This document shows positions 35,601 to 43,923 of a stretch of 64,000 bases of DNA, piece by piece. The notes below the pieces were generated by a model. That model was not told the DNA's origin and made no database searches. It worked only from the letters and a program-made list of their open reading frames with translations. The stretch is from DASZBX01 sp035943635. Lineage in GTDB: Bacteria; Actinomycetota; Actinomycetes; Streptomycetales; Catenulisporaceae. The first letter of the stretch is position 1, and every line of letters begins with the position of its first letter. Position numbers and translations under genes: made by a program. The stretch is taken from positions 1 through 64,000 of the forward strand of contig DASZBX010000119.1 of the NCBI GenBank assembly GCA_035943635.1, given 5' to 3'.

Positions 35601-37882
35601 GGATGCGGCACGCGCATTCGGCTGATCCGGTAGGCGCCGAACGCTCCCGTGGCCACGGCCGCCATGGACGCGCTGTGCACCGGCGCCAACCCGCGCCGCG
35701 GTCCGCCGGCCGGTTCGGCGCTGTCGGCGCCCTGTCCGCGGCTGCCCGCGATGGTCAGCAGGGCGCCGAGCGCGCTGCCGCCCAGGGCCAGCCGGGTGGA
35801 CCGCTCGCTGACCTGCCGGGCCACGCCGACCGCGTGCAGCAGCCGCCAGGCCTCGGCCAGGCCGGGTCCGCAGATCAGGTCGGCCGACCAGCTGACCGCG
35901 CCGCTCGCGCCGAGCACCGCGATGCCGACGTCGGCGGCGTGCAGGGCGGCGTCGTGGTCGGTGGACAGCAGCAGCACTCCGACGCTCTCGTCCTCGGACT
36001 GCATCCGGCGGATGTGGTCGGCCACGTGCTCGCCGGCCGGGATCACCTCGTCCGCCCAGGGCAGCAGCTCGCTCGCGCTCTCGTGTTCGGTGATGACGAC
36101 CCGGTCCACCGCGCCGCGGGCCGCGTCCAGCAGCACGTCGGCCAGGGGGTGCGGGGCGCAGCCGATCCGGATCCGGCCGCGGCGGCGGCCCGCGCCGTCG
36201 GTCAGGTCCAGGGTGAGCGCGATCGGGCCGTCCACCTCGCCCGGGGCCGCGTCGGCGGCCCGGGCCAGCCGCCACTTGCCGCTGGTCCACGGGCCGGGGC
36301 CGCGCAGCCAGGCGAGTTCGTCCACGGTGGTCAGTTTCGGATCCGACGGCCCGGCGGCGGCCGCGCCCGGCAGTCCGGGAATCCCGGCAGGCTGAGTCGG
36401 ATCGGGTGAATCCGCCGCGCCGACCGGTTCGGTCACGCCGGCGGGACGGTCCGCCGCCGCGGCCGCCTCGGCCTGCGGCTTCGCCGGCTGCGACGGCACG
36501 TGCCCGATCCGGCCGGGGTCCAGGTCGGCCAGGACCCGCTCGGCGATCTGCCAGACCTTCGCGTCGTCCAGCCCGGTGCCGATCGCGGCGGCCGACAGGA
36601 TCCGCGGCCGGGCCGAGCAGAGCACCGTGGACTCGATCACGATCACGCTGACCCGGTCCAGTCGGCGCAGCGCGCTGGCGTCCATCGGGACCACGCCGCG
36701 CCGGGCCAGTTCCCAGCCGAGCGCGGAGGCGTAGGCCTCGCGGCCCTGCCGGGCGGCCTTGGGCATGGTCGCCAGCATCAGTTCGGCGGCCCGGCCGGGA
36801 TCGCGGGTGAAGGCCAGCATGCCGCCCGCGCCGAGCAGCGCGGCCACCGCGGTCCGGTCGCCGAGCCGCTCGATCGGGCCCTCCGGGAACGGGACCGGGC
36901 GCGGGACCCGCTCGTGCGTCTCCTCCGGCAGGCCCCGGCCGTCGGCGACCAGTTCGCGCTCGCGCTTGTGCCACACGGCCTGCCGGGAGCGCACCTCGAC
37001 CAGCTTGAGGAAGTGGTGCACGCTGTCCACGGCCAGCGGAGTAGGCCCCTGCGACAGCGCGTGCAACGCGGAGGTGGACACGGCCAGCATCAGGTCGGTG
37101 TGCGTGCGGCCCAACTGCCGCTCCAGGGTGTGCCGCACCCGGGGGTAGGTCTCGGCGAACATCAGCGGGATCCGGGCGCCGGCCGGGAGCGGGCGCACCT
37201 GCATGGCCTGGCCGGCGAACGCCACGCCGAGGCCGACCAGGTCGGCCGCAAGGGTGATCGCGGCCATGGTGGCGGGGCCGTCCGCGGACGGGTGCTCGGG
37301 CTCAGCCCGGGAGAAGGTCTCCTCGGCTGTGCCGTGCTCCTCCTCGATCGACTCGACGCACTCGATCAGCAGGCCGAGATCGACCTCGTCCTCGTCGAAG
37401 GAGATCAGCACGTGCTGGGTGACCGCGTTGATCTCGGCCCAGTGCACACCCTTGATCTCGGTCAGCGCGGCGGTGACCCCGGCGGAGAGCCGCCGGTGCT
37501 GGCCGCCCTGCCCGGTCAGGCCCTTGACCTCGATGTGCGCGCGGCCGTCGCGGGCCCAGGTGCGCCGCTTGGTCCGGTGCGGGCCGACGTCGGACAGGCC
37601 GTGCACCGCCTCGGCCACGCCGCGCGGGATCCGGCCGAGCCGGGCGACCTGCGCGGCCTGGGCGCCGGCCCGGTCGACCAGTGGCGAGGCGAGCGAGCCG
37701 GCGAGGGATCCGGTGGCGGTGGCCAGGCTCCGCGTGGTCCCGAGCGTGGCCGCCGCCGCGGTCCGCACGGCGTGTGCCGGGATGCGGTTCAGCTTGAGCA
37801 ACAACGCCGCGCGACCTGCCTCTCTTTTGCCGTCTCCGCAGATCACCTCAATATACCCGGTAATCTCAAGCGGAGATGTCAT
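32642..37882 (-). CDS. Giant cation-translocating P-type ATPase (CtpI-like)
   Basis: 1746 residues. The C-terminal part is a full P-type ATPase: TGESLPVAKS, phosphorylation site CFDKTGTLTEG (Asp near 1161), KGAPEVML nucleotide site, MTGDGTNDAAAIRLADVGIA hinge and a terminal helix bundle, as in mycobacterial CtpI/CtpH. An HMA-like segment (RAHIEVKGLTGQ, WAEINAVTQHVLISFD) is near the start. Residues ~300-720 look like a second, degenerate ATPase copy: LRRLDRVSVIVIESTVLCS stands where DKTGT would be and HAADVGIAVLGASGAVSW resembles the hinge. ATG at 37882; GTG at 37894 is possible. The transported ion cannot be read. Confidence 0.9.
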   Translation of the reverse strand: MTSPLEITGYIEVICGDGKREAGRAALLLKLNRIPAHAVRTAAAATLGTTRSLATATGSLAGSLASPLVDRAGAQAAQVARLGRIPRGVAEAVHGLSDVGPHRTKRRTWARDGRAHIEVKGLTGQGGQHRRLSAGVTAALTEIKGVHWAEINAVTQHVLISFDEDEVDLGLLIECVESIEEEHGTAEETFSRAEPEHPSADGPATMAAITLAADLVGLGVAFAGQAMQVRPLPAGARIPLMFAETYPRVRHTLERQLGRTHTDLMLAVSTSALHALSQGPTPLAVDSVHHFLKLVEVRSRQAVWHKRERELVADGRGLPEETHERVPRPVPFPEGPIERLGDRTAVAALLGAGGMLAFTRDPGRAAELMLATMPKAARQGREAYASALGWELARRGVVPMDASALRRLDRVSVIVIESTVLCSARPRILSAAAIGTGLDDAKVWQIAERVLADLDPGRIGHVPSQPAKPQAEAAAAADRPAGVTEPVGAADSPDPTQPAGIPGLPGAAAAGPSDPKLTTVDELAWLRGPGPWTSGKWRLARAADAAPGEVDGPIALTLDLTDGAGRRRGRIRIGCAPHPLADVLLDAARGAVDRVVITEHESASELLPWADEVIPAGEHVADHIRRMQSEDESVGVLLLSTDHDAALHAADVGIAVLGASGAVSWSADLICGPGLAEAWRLLHAVGVARQVSERSTRLALGGSALGALLTIAGSRGQGADSAEPAGGPRRGLAPVHSASMAAVATGAFGAYRISRMRVPHPAVRGNWHALAAQEAFVQLRAARKAEDETQVASPGQFASLVHVGRDTVSSLADVPLVSKLVVTPSRGATALAHAVAEELRDPLTPVLAFGAAASAVVGSGVDALLVGGVMAGNAVISGGQRLRAERALNGLLMGEQQHARVVDWSVKLLIDESAVGAAGAAGAVGAAGPFGKRGVSARGAVDELGYEESDAAGPWLAGLTTAPTRLISAALLRPGDVITLRAADVVPADVRLISADGLEVDESSLTGESLPVAKSVAATPGAELADRSCMLYEGCTVLAGTAFAVVAAVGQATEAGRAAAAAGDATGPAGMQARLAELTKITLPVAGLGGLAVTGLAAMRGAPLRQAVASGVAIAVAAVPEGLPLVATVAQLAAARRLSRHGILVRSSRTLEALGRVDTLCFDKTGTLTEGKLKVTRLASLDGEVGLSGVVGERLLRTAARACPQPDVASGRPVAHATDGAVLEAAQTNNTPDTAWQLVAELPFESNRGYSASLGTDSGRLQLAVKGAPEVMLSACTTVLSRPAGKNGSKADGEVPGPVALTPARRRAALDAIAGLAGTGLRVLAIAEANPEAESLPQLGGGGGRGAAGAVGAAGKSGVLAGVEAGAVDLAPMVKGLTLVGFVAIADTPRATAAAAIRRLNGAGVRITMITGDHPTTASAIAEQLGIVDPHKVLTGAQLDALPKKARAARIAETSVFARVSPEQKVRIVQVLQQAGHVVAMTGDGTNDAAAIRLADVGIAMAGRGSVSARNAADLVLADPDPTRIVDALLEGRALWGSVRDAVSILVGGNAGEIGFTVLGTAISGRAPLATRQLLLVNMLTDMLPALAVALAPAKPGAQGEDAAAAGDPLAAGPVAGLWGPALARDLAVRGTATAVGATLAWQTGRMTGRARRADTMGLGALVGTQLGQTLVTGWHSPLVIATGVASAAALVAIVETPGVSQFFGCTPLGPVGWAVVAGSSAAATLGAVVAPRVLDRMGVGVGEAA

Positions 37883-38033
37883 TCGCGTTAACACAGAGAA
37901 TGCTCGTATGGTGAAGCATTCAGTGAGAAGCTATCGAACATATGATGAACATCCGGTTCGCGCAAGCGGGCAACTGTCGCCGACGGACGTCGGGGATATC
38001 CGATCTCTGATCTACCAGGGGATGTGAAGCACG

Positions 38034-38711
38034 ATGGCGAGCAGCACCCAGAGCCCGGCCGCAGCCGACGCGGCGGCGAAGAGCAAAGCCGCGGCCAAGC
38101 CGGCCGCGGCCAAGACGACGCAGGCCAAGGCCACTCCGCGAACCCGGACCACGCGCGCGGCGGCCGACAAGGGCACCACGGCGAATGCGGGCACGGCCAC
38201 GGCCGGGGCCACGGCCGCGAATGCCGCGGCGGACGCGGCGCCGAAGCCGGGCGCCAAGCCGAAGGAGACCAAGGCCACAACCGGTCCGAAGGCTTCCGCT
38301 GCCGGTTCTGACACCACATCCGGTGCCAAGAGCAGCCCGAAGGCCGACACCAAGGCCGGCGCCAAGCCCGGCTCCGGCCACGTGGTCACAGTCACCATCC
38401 CGATCACGGTCGACCAGCTCGTCGCCGCGACCGTCACCGTGGTGAAGCTGCCGACGGCCGTGGTGCGCCGGGTGGTGTCGACCAAGCGCGGCCTGCCGGT
38501 CTACCTGGGCATCGGCGGGCTGGCCGTGGCCGGCGTGGCGGAGTGGCCGGTGGCCGCGGCTGCCGGGGTCGGGTACGCCGCGCTGCGCCGGTGGGGTCCG
38601 CTGCGTCCCGGGTCGGCGCCCGCCGAGGGTACGGCCGACAAGCCGAAGTCCGGCGCCGCTCCGGAAGCCGAGCAGGTCACGATCGTGGACGAGGGCGAAA
38701 CGGCGAGCTGA
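38034..38711 (+). CDS. Ala/Lys-rich protein with C-terminal membrane segment
   Basis: 225 residues. The first ~115 are low complexity (Ala, Lys, Thr, Pro), positively charged and histone-tail-like (AAAKSKAAAKPAAAKTTQAK). A conserved-looking core VVTVTIPITVDQLVAATVTV follows, then a hydrophobic stretch LGIGGLAVAGVAEWPVAAAA and an acidic end. ATG at 38034, AGGGG about 11 bases upstream. It is divergent from the giant P-type ATPase gene with 151 bases between; a functional link is possible but unproven. Confidence 0.72.
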   Translation: MASSTQSPAAADAAAKSKAAAKPAAAKTTQAKATPRTRTTRAAADKGTTANAGTATAGATAANAAADAAPKPGAKPKETKATTGPKASAAGSDTTSGAKSSPKADTKAGAKPGSGHVVTVTIPITVDQLVAATVTVVKLPTAVVRRVVSTKRGLPVYLGIGGLAVAGVAEWPVAAAAGVGYAALRRWGPLRPGSAPAEGTADKPKSGAAPEAEQVTIVDEGETAS

Positions 38712-38778
38712 CCGGATCGGCCGGGCGAGGGGCTGCCGCTGCGCGCCTCGAACGGTCCAACCGGTTCCACCGCTCGGC

Positions 38779-39225
38779 TCAAACTGTTGGGTCCACTGGA
38801 GTGACAGGCGACTCGGGCTGGACCGGCGCGGTCGGGCCGGGCTGCGGCGGCCGGGGCGGGTAGGGCGACTGGCCGCGCAGCGTGTCTATGCCGGCGCGGT
38901 ACTGCTCCGCGGTGATCTCGCCGCGGGAGAAGCGTCCGGCCAGGGTCGCCTCGGCCTGGAGCTGGTGCGGCGCGGGGCCCGGGCCGCCGGGGCCCCAGCC
39001 GGGCCAGGGGCCGCCGGGCATCGGTCCGCGACCGCCCGAGTAGCCGGCGCCGCCTCGGGCCATGCGGCCCCAGGAGCGGGAGCGGCGGCGCAGACCGAGC
39101 AGGAAGAGCACCGCGGCCACGGCCAGGATCCACAGCGCGATCGAGTCCATCACCGCCAGCCAGCCTGTTCCGCCGCCACCGCCGGCGAAGCGGCCTGGAC
39201 CGCATCCCATGCCACACCGATTCAT
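38779..39225 (-). CDS. SHOCT domain membrane protein
   Basis: 148 residues. A Cys/Gly-rich start (MNRCGMGCGPGRFAGGGGG) precedes one membrane helix (VMDSIALWILAVAAVLFLLG), an Arg/Gly/Pro/Trp-rich linker and a C-terminal SHOCT helix pair (AGRFSRGEITAEQYRAGIDT). SHOCT modules are short oligomerisation domains found at protein ends. ATG at 39225 has AGGAGG seven bases upstream. Function unknown. Confidence 0.82.
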   Translation of the reverse strand: MNRCGMGCGPGRFAGGGGGTGWLAVMDSIALWILAVAAVLFLLGLRRRSRSWGRMARGGAGYSGGRGPMPGGPWPGWGPGGPGPAPHQLQAEATLAGRFSRGEITAEQYRAGIDTLRGQSPYPPRPPQPGPTAPVQPESPVTPVDPTV

Positions 39226-39565
39226 TGCTGAGCCTCCTGTGTACTGATGGCCGTGAGTACTGTTCACGCACTGCGCGTGAATTGCTCGGACCCTGAGTGT
39301 GAGCTCAGACACTGAAAACCAGCTGAGATCGTCGGACCGGGGCCGAAGAACCGGCACCGGAGGTGGTCCGTCATCGACGAAGTGTTATGACGTTTCGCGT
39401 CCCGGCGGCCTTTTCCCGGTATCTTTGGCCTGGTTTGCGAGGTTGCGAATACTTCGTTCCGCACGTGCATTTGCATAGTTGCGGTGATGCGCTTGCACGG
39501 TGCCCGGGGCTAGATTCTGTGGTGGTGGCGCGTCAACTAGACGTGGTTCGCCGGTTCGTTCGACT
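39226..39565. other. Gap upstream of the SHOCT gene
   Basis: No gene seen; less GC-rich than average. It must hold the SHOCT-gene promoter. A -10-like TAGATT at 39511-39516 on the plus strand could start the structured RNA that follows, but its -35 is poor. Confidence 0.35.
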
Positions 39566-39756
39566 GTGACCAGCGCCTGGGGCCCGATGGGGAGGGGCTT
39601 CCAAGGTTCGGCCCCCGTGGCCGGTCACTGTCTGTAACGATCCGACTGATCACGCTGGCCGCCCACGGTCGTCGCCGCCGGGCCCGCGGCGGCGTCGACC
39701 GGACGCTTTCGGCCCCCTGGATGGATCTCCGGCGTGCGAGACCATCCAGGGGGCCG
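39566..39756 (+). ncRNA. Candidate structured RNA, three successive hairpins
   Basis: Three complementary structures follow each other with no ORF. First, GTGACC/GGTCAC (39566-39571, 39623-39628) encloses GGGGCC/GGCCCC. Second, GGTCG/CGACC at 39667-39700 closes an eight-pair inner stem. Third, a perfect 15-bp hairpin at 39710-39756. No known RNA family was recognised. The strand is uncertain; plus is chosen because the strongest hairpin would be its terminator. Confidence 0.33.
39710..39756. terminator. 15-bp perfect hairpin between ncRNA candidate and MpaB-like gene
   Basis: CGGCCCCCTGGATGG (39710-39724) is perfectly complementary to 39742-39756 across a 17-base loop. It ends 40 bases past the stop of the minus-strand gene at 39796 and could act in both directions. 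Confidence 0.6.
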
Positions 39757-39795
39757 TTGTCATGCGCCCATTGCATCTGCGGGTCGGGGAAATCC

Positions 39796-40794
39796 TCACG
39801 CGGGCTCGGAATCCAGGCTCTCGACGCCGCGCGGCACCGCCGTCGGCTGCCCGGGCACCGCCGGCTCGACCTCCTCGGGCAGCGGCACGCCCGCGATCCG
39901 CAGCCGGGCCGCCGCGGCGATCTCCGAGGGGCCGCAGGCCCAGGCGAGCAGGCCGCTGAGCGCGAACACGGCCGGACGGTCCAGGCCGAGCCGGACCACC
40001 GACGGCCGCAGCACCCCCAACTCCGCCCGAGCCCAGCCCGGGAGCAGGCCGATCCCGCCGTTCATCAGCACTTTCGTCGCCGCGATCTCCTGCGGGTTGC
40101 GGCCGAAGCCGCGCAGGAACTCCAGCGCGTCCAGCGCGGCCGGGGTCGGTCGCAGCTGCGGCCGCATGCGGTGCAGGTAGTCCTCGGCGGCGGCCGCGCT
40201 GCGGGGCGGGTCGGCCGCGCCGAGCCGCTCGGCGAAGACGGCGACCTCGGCGTAGTAGCGGTCGCACTCCGAGCGCGTCATCCGGTCGCCGCCGTAGGCC
40301 TGGTATCCGGCCAGGAAGCACCAGGTCTCGGCCGTGTGCACCCAGGTGAGCAGCTCCGGGTCGTCCGCGCGGTACGGCCGGCCGCCGGGCGCGACGCCGT
40401 TGACGTAGCCGTGGATCCGGCGCACCTTGGCGAACGCGGCCTCGGCCTGCTCGGTCGGGCCGAAGGTGGTCACCGTGACGTAGCGGGCGGTCCGGTTGAG
40501 CCGGCCGACCGGGTCGGTGCGGTAGTCGGAGTGCTGGTCGACGCCCGCCATGGCCAGCGGGTGCAGGGACTGGAGCATCAGCGCGGCGAAACCGCCGGTC
40601 AGCATGCCGGCCGGGTGCGAGTGCACCCGCCAGGCCATGCTGTCCGGGCCGACCAGGCCCGGGTCGCCGACCGGCTCCCGGTAGCGCTCCAGGTGCATGT
40701 CGCCGCCGTGCACGACCTCCATGACCTCGTCGCGGATCCGGGTGCGCACGGGCCTGATGGCGCGGGCCGGCAGGAAGGGCAGCAGAGCGACCAT
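39796..40794 (-). CDS. MpaB/DUF2236-type oxygenase family protein
   Basis: 332 residues, all-helical. Family features are GPDSMAWRVHSHPAGMLTGG, LMLQSLHPLAMAGVDQHSDYR, RRIHGYVNG and TWVHTAETWCFLAGYQ, with several conserved His expected to bind heme, as in latex-clearing-protein relatives. The substrate is unknown. ATG at 40794 lies two bases after the fumC stop, so the two genes are probably translated from one transcript. A strong hairpin follows the gene. Confidence 0.87.
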   Translation of the reverse strand: MVALLPFLPARAIRPVRTRIRDEVMEVVHGGDMHLERYREPVGDPGLVGPDSMAWRVHSHPAGMLTGGFAALMLQSLHPLAMAGVDQHSDYRTDPVGRLNRTARYVTVTTFGPTEQAEAAFAKVRRIHGYVNGVAPGGRPYRADDPELLTWVHTAETWCFLAGYQAYGGDRMTRSECDRYYAEVAVFAERLGAADPPRSAAAAEDYLHRMRPQLRPTPAALDALEFLRGFGRNPQEIAATKVLMNGGIGLLPGWARAELGVLRPSVVRLGLDRPAVFALSGLLAWACGPSEIAAAARLRIAGVPLPEEVEPAVPGQPTAVPRGVESLDSEPA

Positions 40795-40796
40795 GA

Positions 40797-42188
40797 TCAG
40801 CTCTTCGTCATCCGCAGTACGTCCAGCATCTCGTCCAACCGTTCCCTGGTGATCGTGCCGTCGTCGACGTGGCCGCGTTCGAGCACCACCTCGCGGATGG
40901 TCTTGTGCTCGGCCAGCGACTGTTTGGCGATCTTCGCGGCCTCCTCGTAGCCCAGGGCCAGGGCCAGCGGGGTGACGATCGAGGCGGAAGACTCGGCGTT
41001 CTCGCGCAGGTGCTCGCGGTTCGCGGTGATCCCGGCCACGCAGCGGTCGGCCAGCAGCCGGGTCACGTTGGCCAGCAGCCGGATCGATTCGAGCAGGTTG
41101 CGGGCCAGCATCGGCATCATCACGTTCAGCTCGAACTCCCCGCTGGCGCAGCCGAACGCGATCGCCGCGTCGTTGCCGATCACCTGGGCGCAAACCATCC
41201 GGACCGCCTCGGGCAGCACCGGGTTGACCTTGCCGGGCATGATCGAGGAGCCCGGCTGCAGGTCCGGCAGGGTGATCTCGCCGAGTCCGGCCCGCGGCCC
41301 GGAGCCCATCCAGCGCAGGTCCCCGCAGATCTTGAGCAGCGAGCCGGCCAGCACCTTGAGCTGGCCGGAGCACTCGGCCAGGGCGTCGCGGGCGCCCTGG
41401 GCCTCGAAGTGGTCGGCCGCCTCGGTGAACGGCAGCCCGGTGCCGTCGGCCAGCTCCCGGACGACCGCGGCGGCGAATCCGGGCGGGGTGTTGATCCCGG
41501 TGCCGACCGCGGTGCCGCCGAGCGGGAGTTCGGCCAGCCGGGGCAGGGTCGACTCCAGCCGGGCCACGCCGCGGCGGACCTGGGCCGCGTAGCCGCCGAA
41601 CTCCTGGCCGAGGGTGACCGGGGTGGCGTCCATCAGGTGGGTGCGGCCGGCCTTGACCACCTCGGCGAACTCCCCGGCCTTGGCCGACAGGGCCGCGGCC
41701 AGGTGGTTCAGGGCCGGGATCAGGTCGCCGGTGACGGCGGTCGCGGCGGCCACGTGGATCGAGGTGGGGAAGACGTCGTTCGAGCTCTGCGAGGCGTTGA
41801 CGTGGTCGTTCGGGTGCACCGGGCGGCCGAGCCGTTCGGCCGCGAGGGTGGCTAGCACCTCGTTGGCGTTCATGTTCGAGGAGGTGCCCGAGCCGGTCTG
41901 GAACACGTCCACCGGGAAGTGCCCGTCCCAGTCGCCCTCGGCCACCTCGGCCGCGGCCGCGGCGATCGCGCCGCCGAGTTCGGGGTCGAGCACGCCGAGC
42001 TCGACGTTCACGGTCGCGGCGGCCTGTTTGACCAGGGCCAGGGCGCGGATGTGGGACCGCTCCAGGCGGACCCCGGAGATCGGGAAGTTGTGCACCGCGC
42101 GCTGGGTCTGGGCCTGCCATTTGGCGTCCGCGGGAACCCGCACCTCGCCCATCGAGTCGTGCTCGATCCGGTCAGCCGAGTCGGCCAT
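40797..42188 (-). CDS. fumC: Class II fumarate hydratase
   Basis: 463 residues, the usual length. It interconverts fumarate and malate in the TCA cycle. Superfamily signatures are TGSGTSSNMNANEV, HPNDHVNASQSSNDVFPT, GGTAVGTGINTPPGF and the catalytic loop GSSIMPGKVNPV. ATG at 42188 has AAAGG nine bases upstream; 12 more codons are open. The oxygenase gene follows directly. An aspartase or argininosuccinate lyase is excluded by the motif set. Confidence 0.96.
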   Translation of the reverse strand: MADSADRIEHDSMGEVRVPADAKWQAQTQRAVHNFPISGVRLERSHIRALALVKQAAATVNVELGVLDPELGGAIAAAAAEVAEGDWDGHFPVDVFQTGSGTSSNMNANEVLATLAAERLGRPVHPNDHVNASQSSNDVFPTSIHVAAATAVTGDLIPALNHLAAALSAKAGEFAEVVKAGRTHLMDATPVTLGQEFGGYAAQVRRGVARLESTLPRLAELPLGGTAVGTGINTPPGFAAAVVRELADGTGLPFTEAADHFEAQGARDALAECSGQLKVLAGSLLKICGDLRWMGSGPRAGLGEITLPDLQPGSSIMPGKVNPVLPEAVRMVCAQVIGNDAAIAFGCASGEFELNVMMPMLARNLLESIRLLANVTRLLADRCVAGITANREHLRENAESSASIVTPLALALGYEEAAKIAKQSLAEHKTIREVVLERGHVDDGTITRERLDEMLDVLRMTKS

Positions 42189-42347
42189 GCTCCACCACCT
42201 TTCGACGCTCTGCGTTTCCATCATCGCGCATGCGGGCTGGCGAAGGCGGGTGGGGGCCGGTCCGGAACAGGCTGGAACGGCCGCCCGACCCGGCGGTTCG
42301 CGGGTTCGCCGCGGTCGCGTGGATCAACCGGGCGGCCAGTCCGGCGG

Positions 42348-43724
42348 CTAGTCCAGCGGCAGGTCCAGCAGCGCGTTCTCGAGCAGTTCGGGCATGGCCG
42401 GGTGGATCCAGTACTGGCCGCGGGCCATGGTGCGCGCGTCCAGGCCGAAGGTGATCGCCTGGATCAGCGGCTGGATCAGGGTGGGCGCCTGCGGGCCGAT
42501 GATGTGCGCGCCGAGCAGGCGGCCGGTGCCGGGCTCGGCCAAAATCTTGGCGAAGCCGGCCGGTTCGTTCATCGCCCAGCCGTACGCGATCGAGCCGTAC
42601 TGGCAGCGGCCGGTGACGAAGGTCACGCCGTCCGCCCTGGCCCGCTGCTCGGTCAGGCCGACCGAGGCGATCTGCGGCGAGGTGAAGACCGCGTGCGGGA
42701 CGAAGCGGTGGTCGGCGGCCTGGAGCTGGTCCGGGTTGAGCAGGTTGTGCTGCACGATCCGCGCCTCGTGGTTGGCCACGTGCTTGAGCTGGTACTCGGA
42801 GCTGACGTCGCCGAGCGCCCAGACGCCCGGGGCGGTGGTGCGCTGGAACTCGTCGACCACGATGCGGCCGTCCGGATGGACCCGGACCCCGGCGGCGGGC
42901 AGGTTCAGCAGGTCGCCGTTGGGTCTGCGGCCGACCGCGACCAGGAGGTGGTCGGCGTCGACGGTCTCGACGCCGTCCGGGCCGTCCAGGTGCAGCCGCA
43001 CGCCCTCGGGGGTGCGTTCGGCCAGGGCCGCCCGGCGGTTCAGGCGCACGTCCCACTTCTCGGCGGCGAGCCCGGTGAAGAACGCGGAGACCTCCTCGTC
43101 CTGGGCGCGCAGCAGGCCGCCGGAGCGGGCCACCACGGTGACCTTGGTGCCGAGCGAGGAGAAGACGTGCGCGAACTCGGACGCGATGAACCCGGAACCG
43201 AGGATGATCAGCCGCTGCGGCAGCTCGTCCAGCCGCATCGCGTCCTCGTTGGTCAGGTATCCGGTCTCGGCCAGGCCGGGCAGGTCCGGCAGGATCGGGC
43301 GGGAGCCGGTGGCGATCACGATCCGGTCGGCGGTGATCTGCTCGTCGCCGACGGCCAGCGCGCCGGGACCGGTGAACGCGGCCTGGCCGGGGAAGAAGGT
43401 CAGGTTCGCGGTGCCCTCGGCCCGGTAGCGCAGGCCGCTCTCCGAGATCGGGTCGATCCGGCCGAACACCCGGTCCCGGATCTGCGGCCAGTGCACGGCC
43501 GTGGTCTGCTGCTCCAGGCCGAACCCGGCCGCGTGGGCGGGGCCGGCGGCCAGGTCGGCGGTGTGCACGAACATCTTGGTGGGGATGCAGCCGACGTTCA
43601 GGCAGGTGCCGCCGAAGTGCACCTTCAGGTCGTCCAGCAGGGCCACCCGCAGGTGGCCGAACCGCTGGTCGACGATCGAGTTGGCCGAGCCGCTGCCGAG
43701 GATCGCGAGATCGAAGTGAGCCAT
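42348..43724 (-). CDS. mtr: Mycothione reductase
   Basis: 458 residues, a pyridine nucleotide-disulphide oxidoreductase that reduces mycothiol disulphide with NADPH. The redox-active pair is Cys41/Cys46 in GGTCLNVGCIPTKMF, the FAD loops are AILGSGSANS and ALGDVSS, the NADPH site is LGSGFIASEFAHVFSSLG, and the C-terminal His of YWIHPAMPELLENALL completes the active site. VFGRIDPI and HVANHEARIVQHNLL match mycobacterial Mtr closely, separating it from lipoamide dehydrogenase. ATG at 43724. It shows that the organism makes mycothiol. Confidence 0.94.
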   Translation of the reverse strand: MAHFDLAILGSGSANSIVDQRFGHLRVALLDDLKVHFGGTCLNVGCIPTKMFVHTADLAAGPAHAAGFGLEQQTTAVHWPQIRDRVFGRIDPISESGLRYRAEGTANLTFFPGQAAFTGPGALAVGDEQITADRIVIATGSRPILPDLPGLAETGYLTNEDAMRLDELPQRLIILGSGFIASEFAHVFSSLGTKVTVVARSGGLLRAQDEEVSAFFTGLAAEKWDVRLNRRAALAERTPEGVRLHLDGPDGVETVDADHLLVAVGRRPNGDLLNLPAAGVRVHPDGRIVVDEFQRTTAPGVWALGDVSSEYQLKHVANHEARIVQHNLLNPDQLQAADHRFVPHAVFTSPQIASVGLTEQRARADGVTFVTGRCQYGSIAYGWAMNEPAGFAKILAEPGTGRLLGAHIIGPQAPTLIQPLIQAITFGLDARTMARGQYWIHPAMPELLENALLDLPLD

Positions 43725-43838
43725 CCGCCCAGCCTGCCAGCTCGGCCGCGGCGAATCCAGCGGGGGCCGGGCGAACAGTCGGCGAAGGTCTCGGCGGGCG
43801 CAGGCGCGGCGGGCGGCGGGCGGCGGGCGGGGCCGGGA

Positions 43839-43875
43839 CCCCGGCCGGCCCAGTGCTCAGGTGGGCCGGCCGGGG
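43839..43875 (-). terminator. GC hairpin after pstB
   Basis: CCCCGGCCGGCCCA (43839-43852) is perfectly complementary to 43862-43875 with a 9-base loop; it lies 49 bases after the pstB stop and marks the end of the Pst/surface-protein run. Confidence 0.6.
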
Positions 43876-43923
43876 CAGCGCGGGGGTGCGGGGCCCGCGC
43901 GGTCTGGTGGTCTGGCCGCGGCT

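Noticed and set aside
40797..42188. Aspartate ammonia-lyase or argininosuccinate lyase for the fumC gene
   Set aside because: The combination HPNDHVNASQSSNDVFPT and GSSIMPGKVNPV with a 463-residue length fits class II fumarase better.
42348..43724. Dihydrolipoamide dehydrogenase
   Set aside because: Sequence blocks such as VFGRIDPI, HVANHEARIVQHNLL and YWIHPAMPELLENALL match mycothione reductase rather than lipoamide dehydrogenase.
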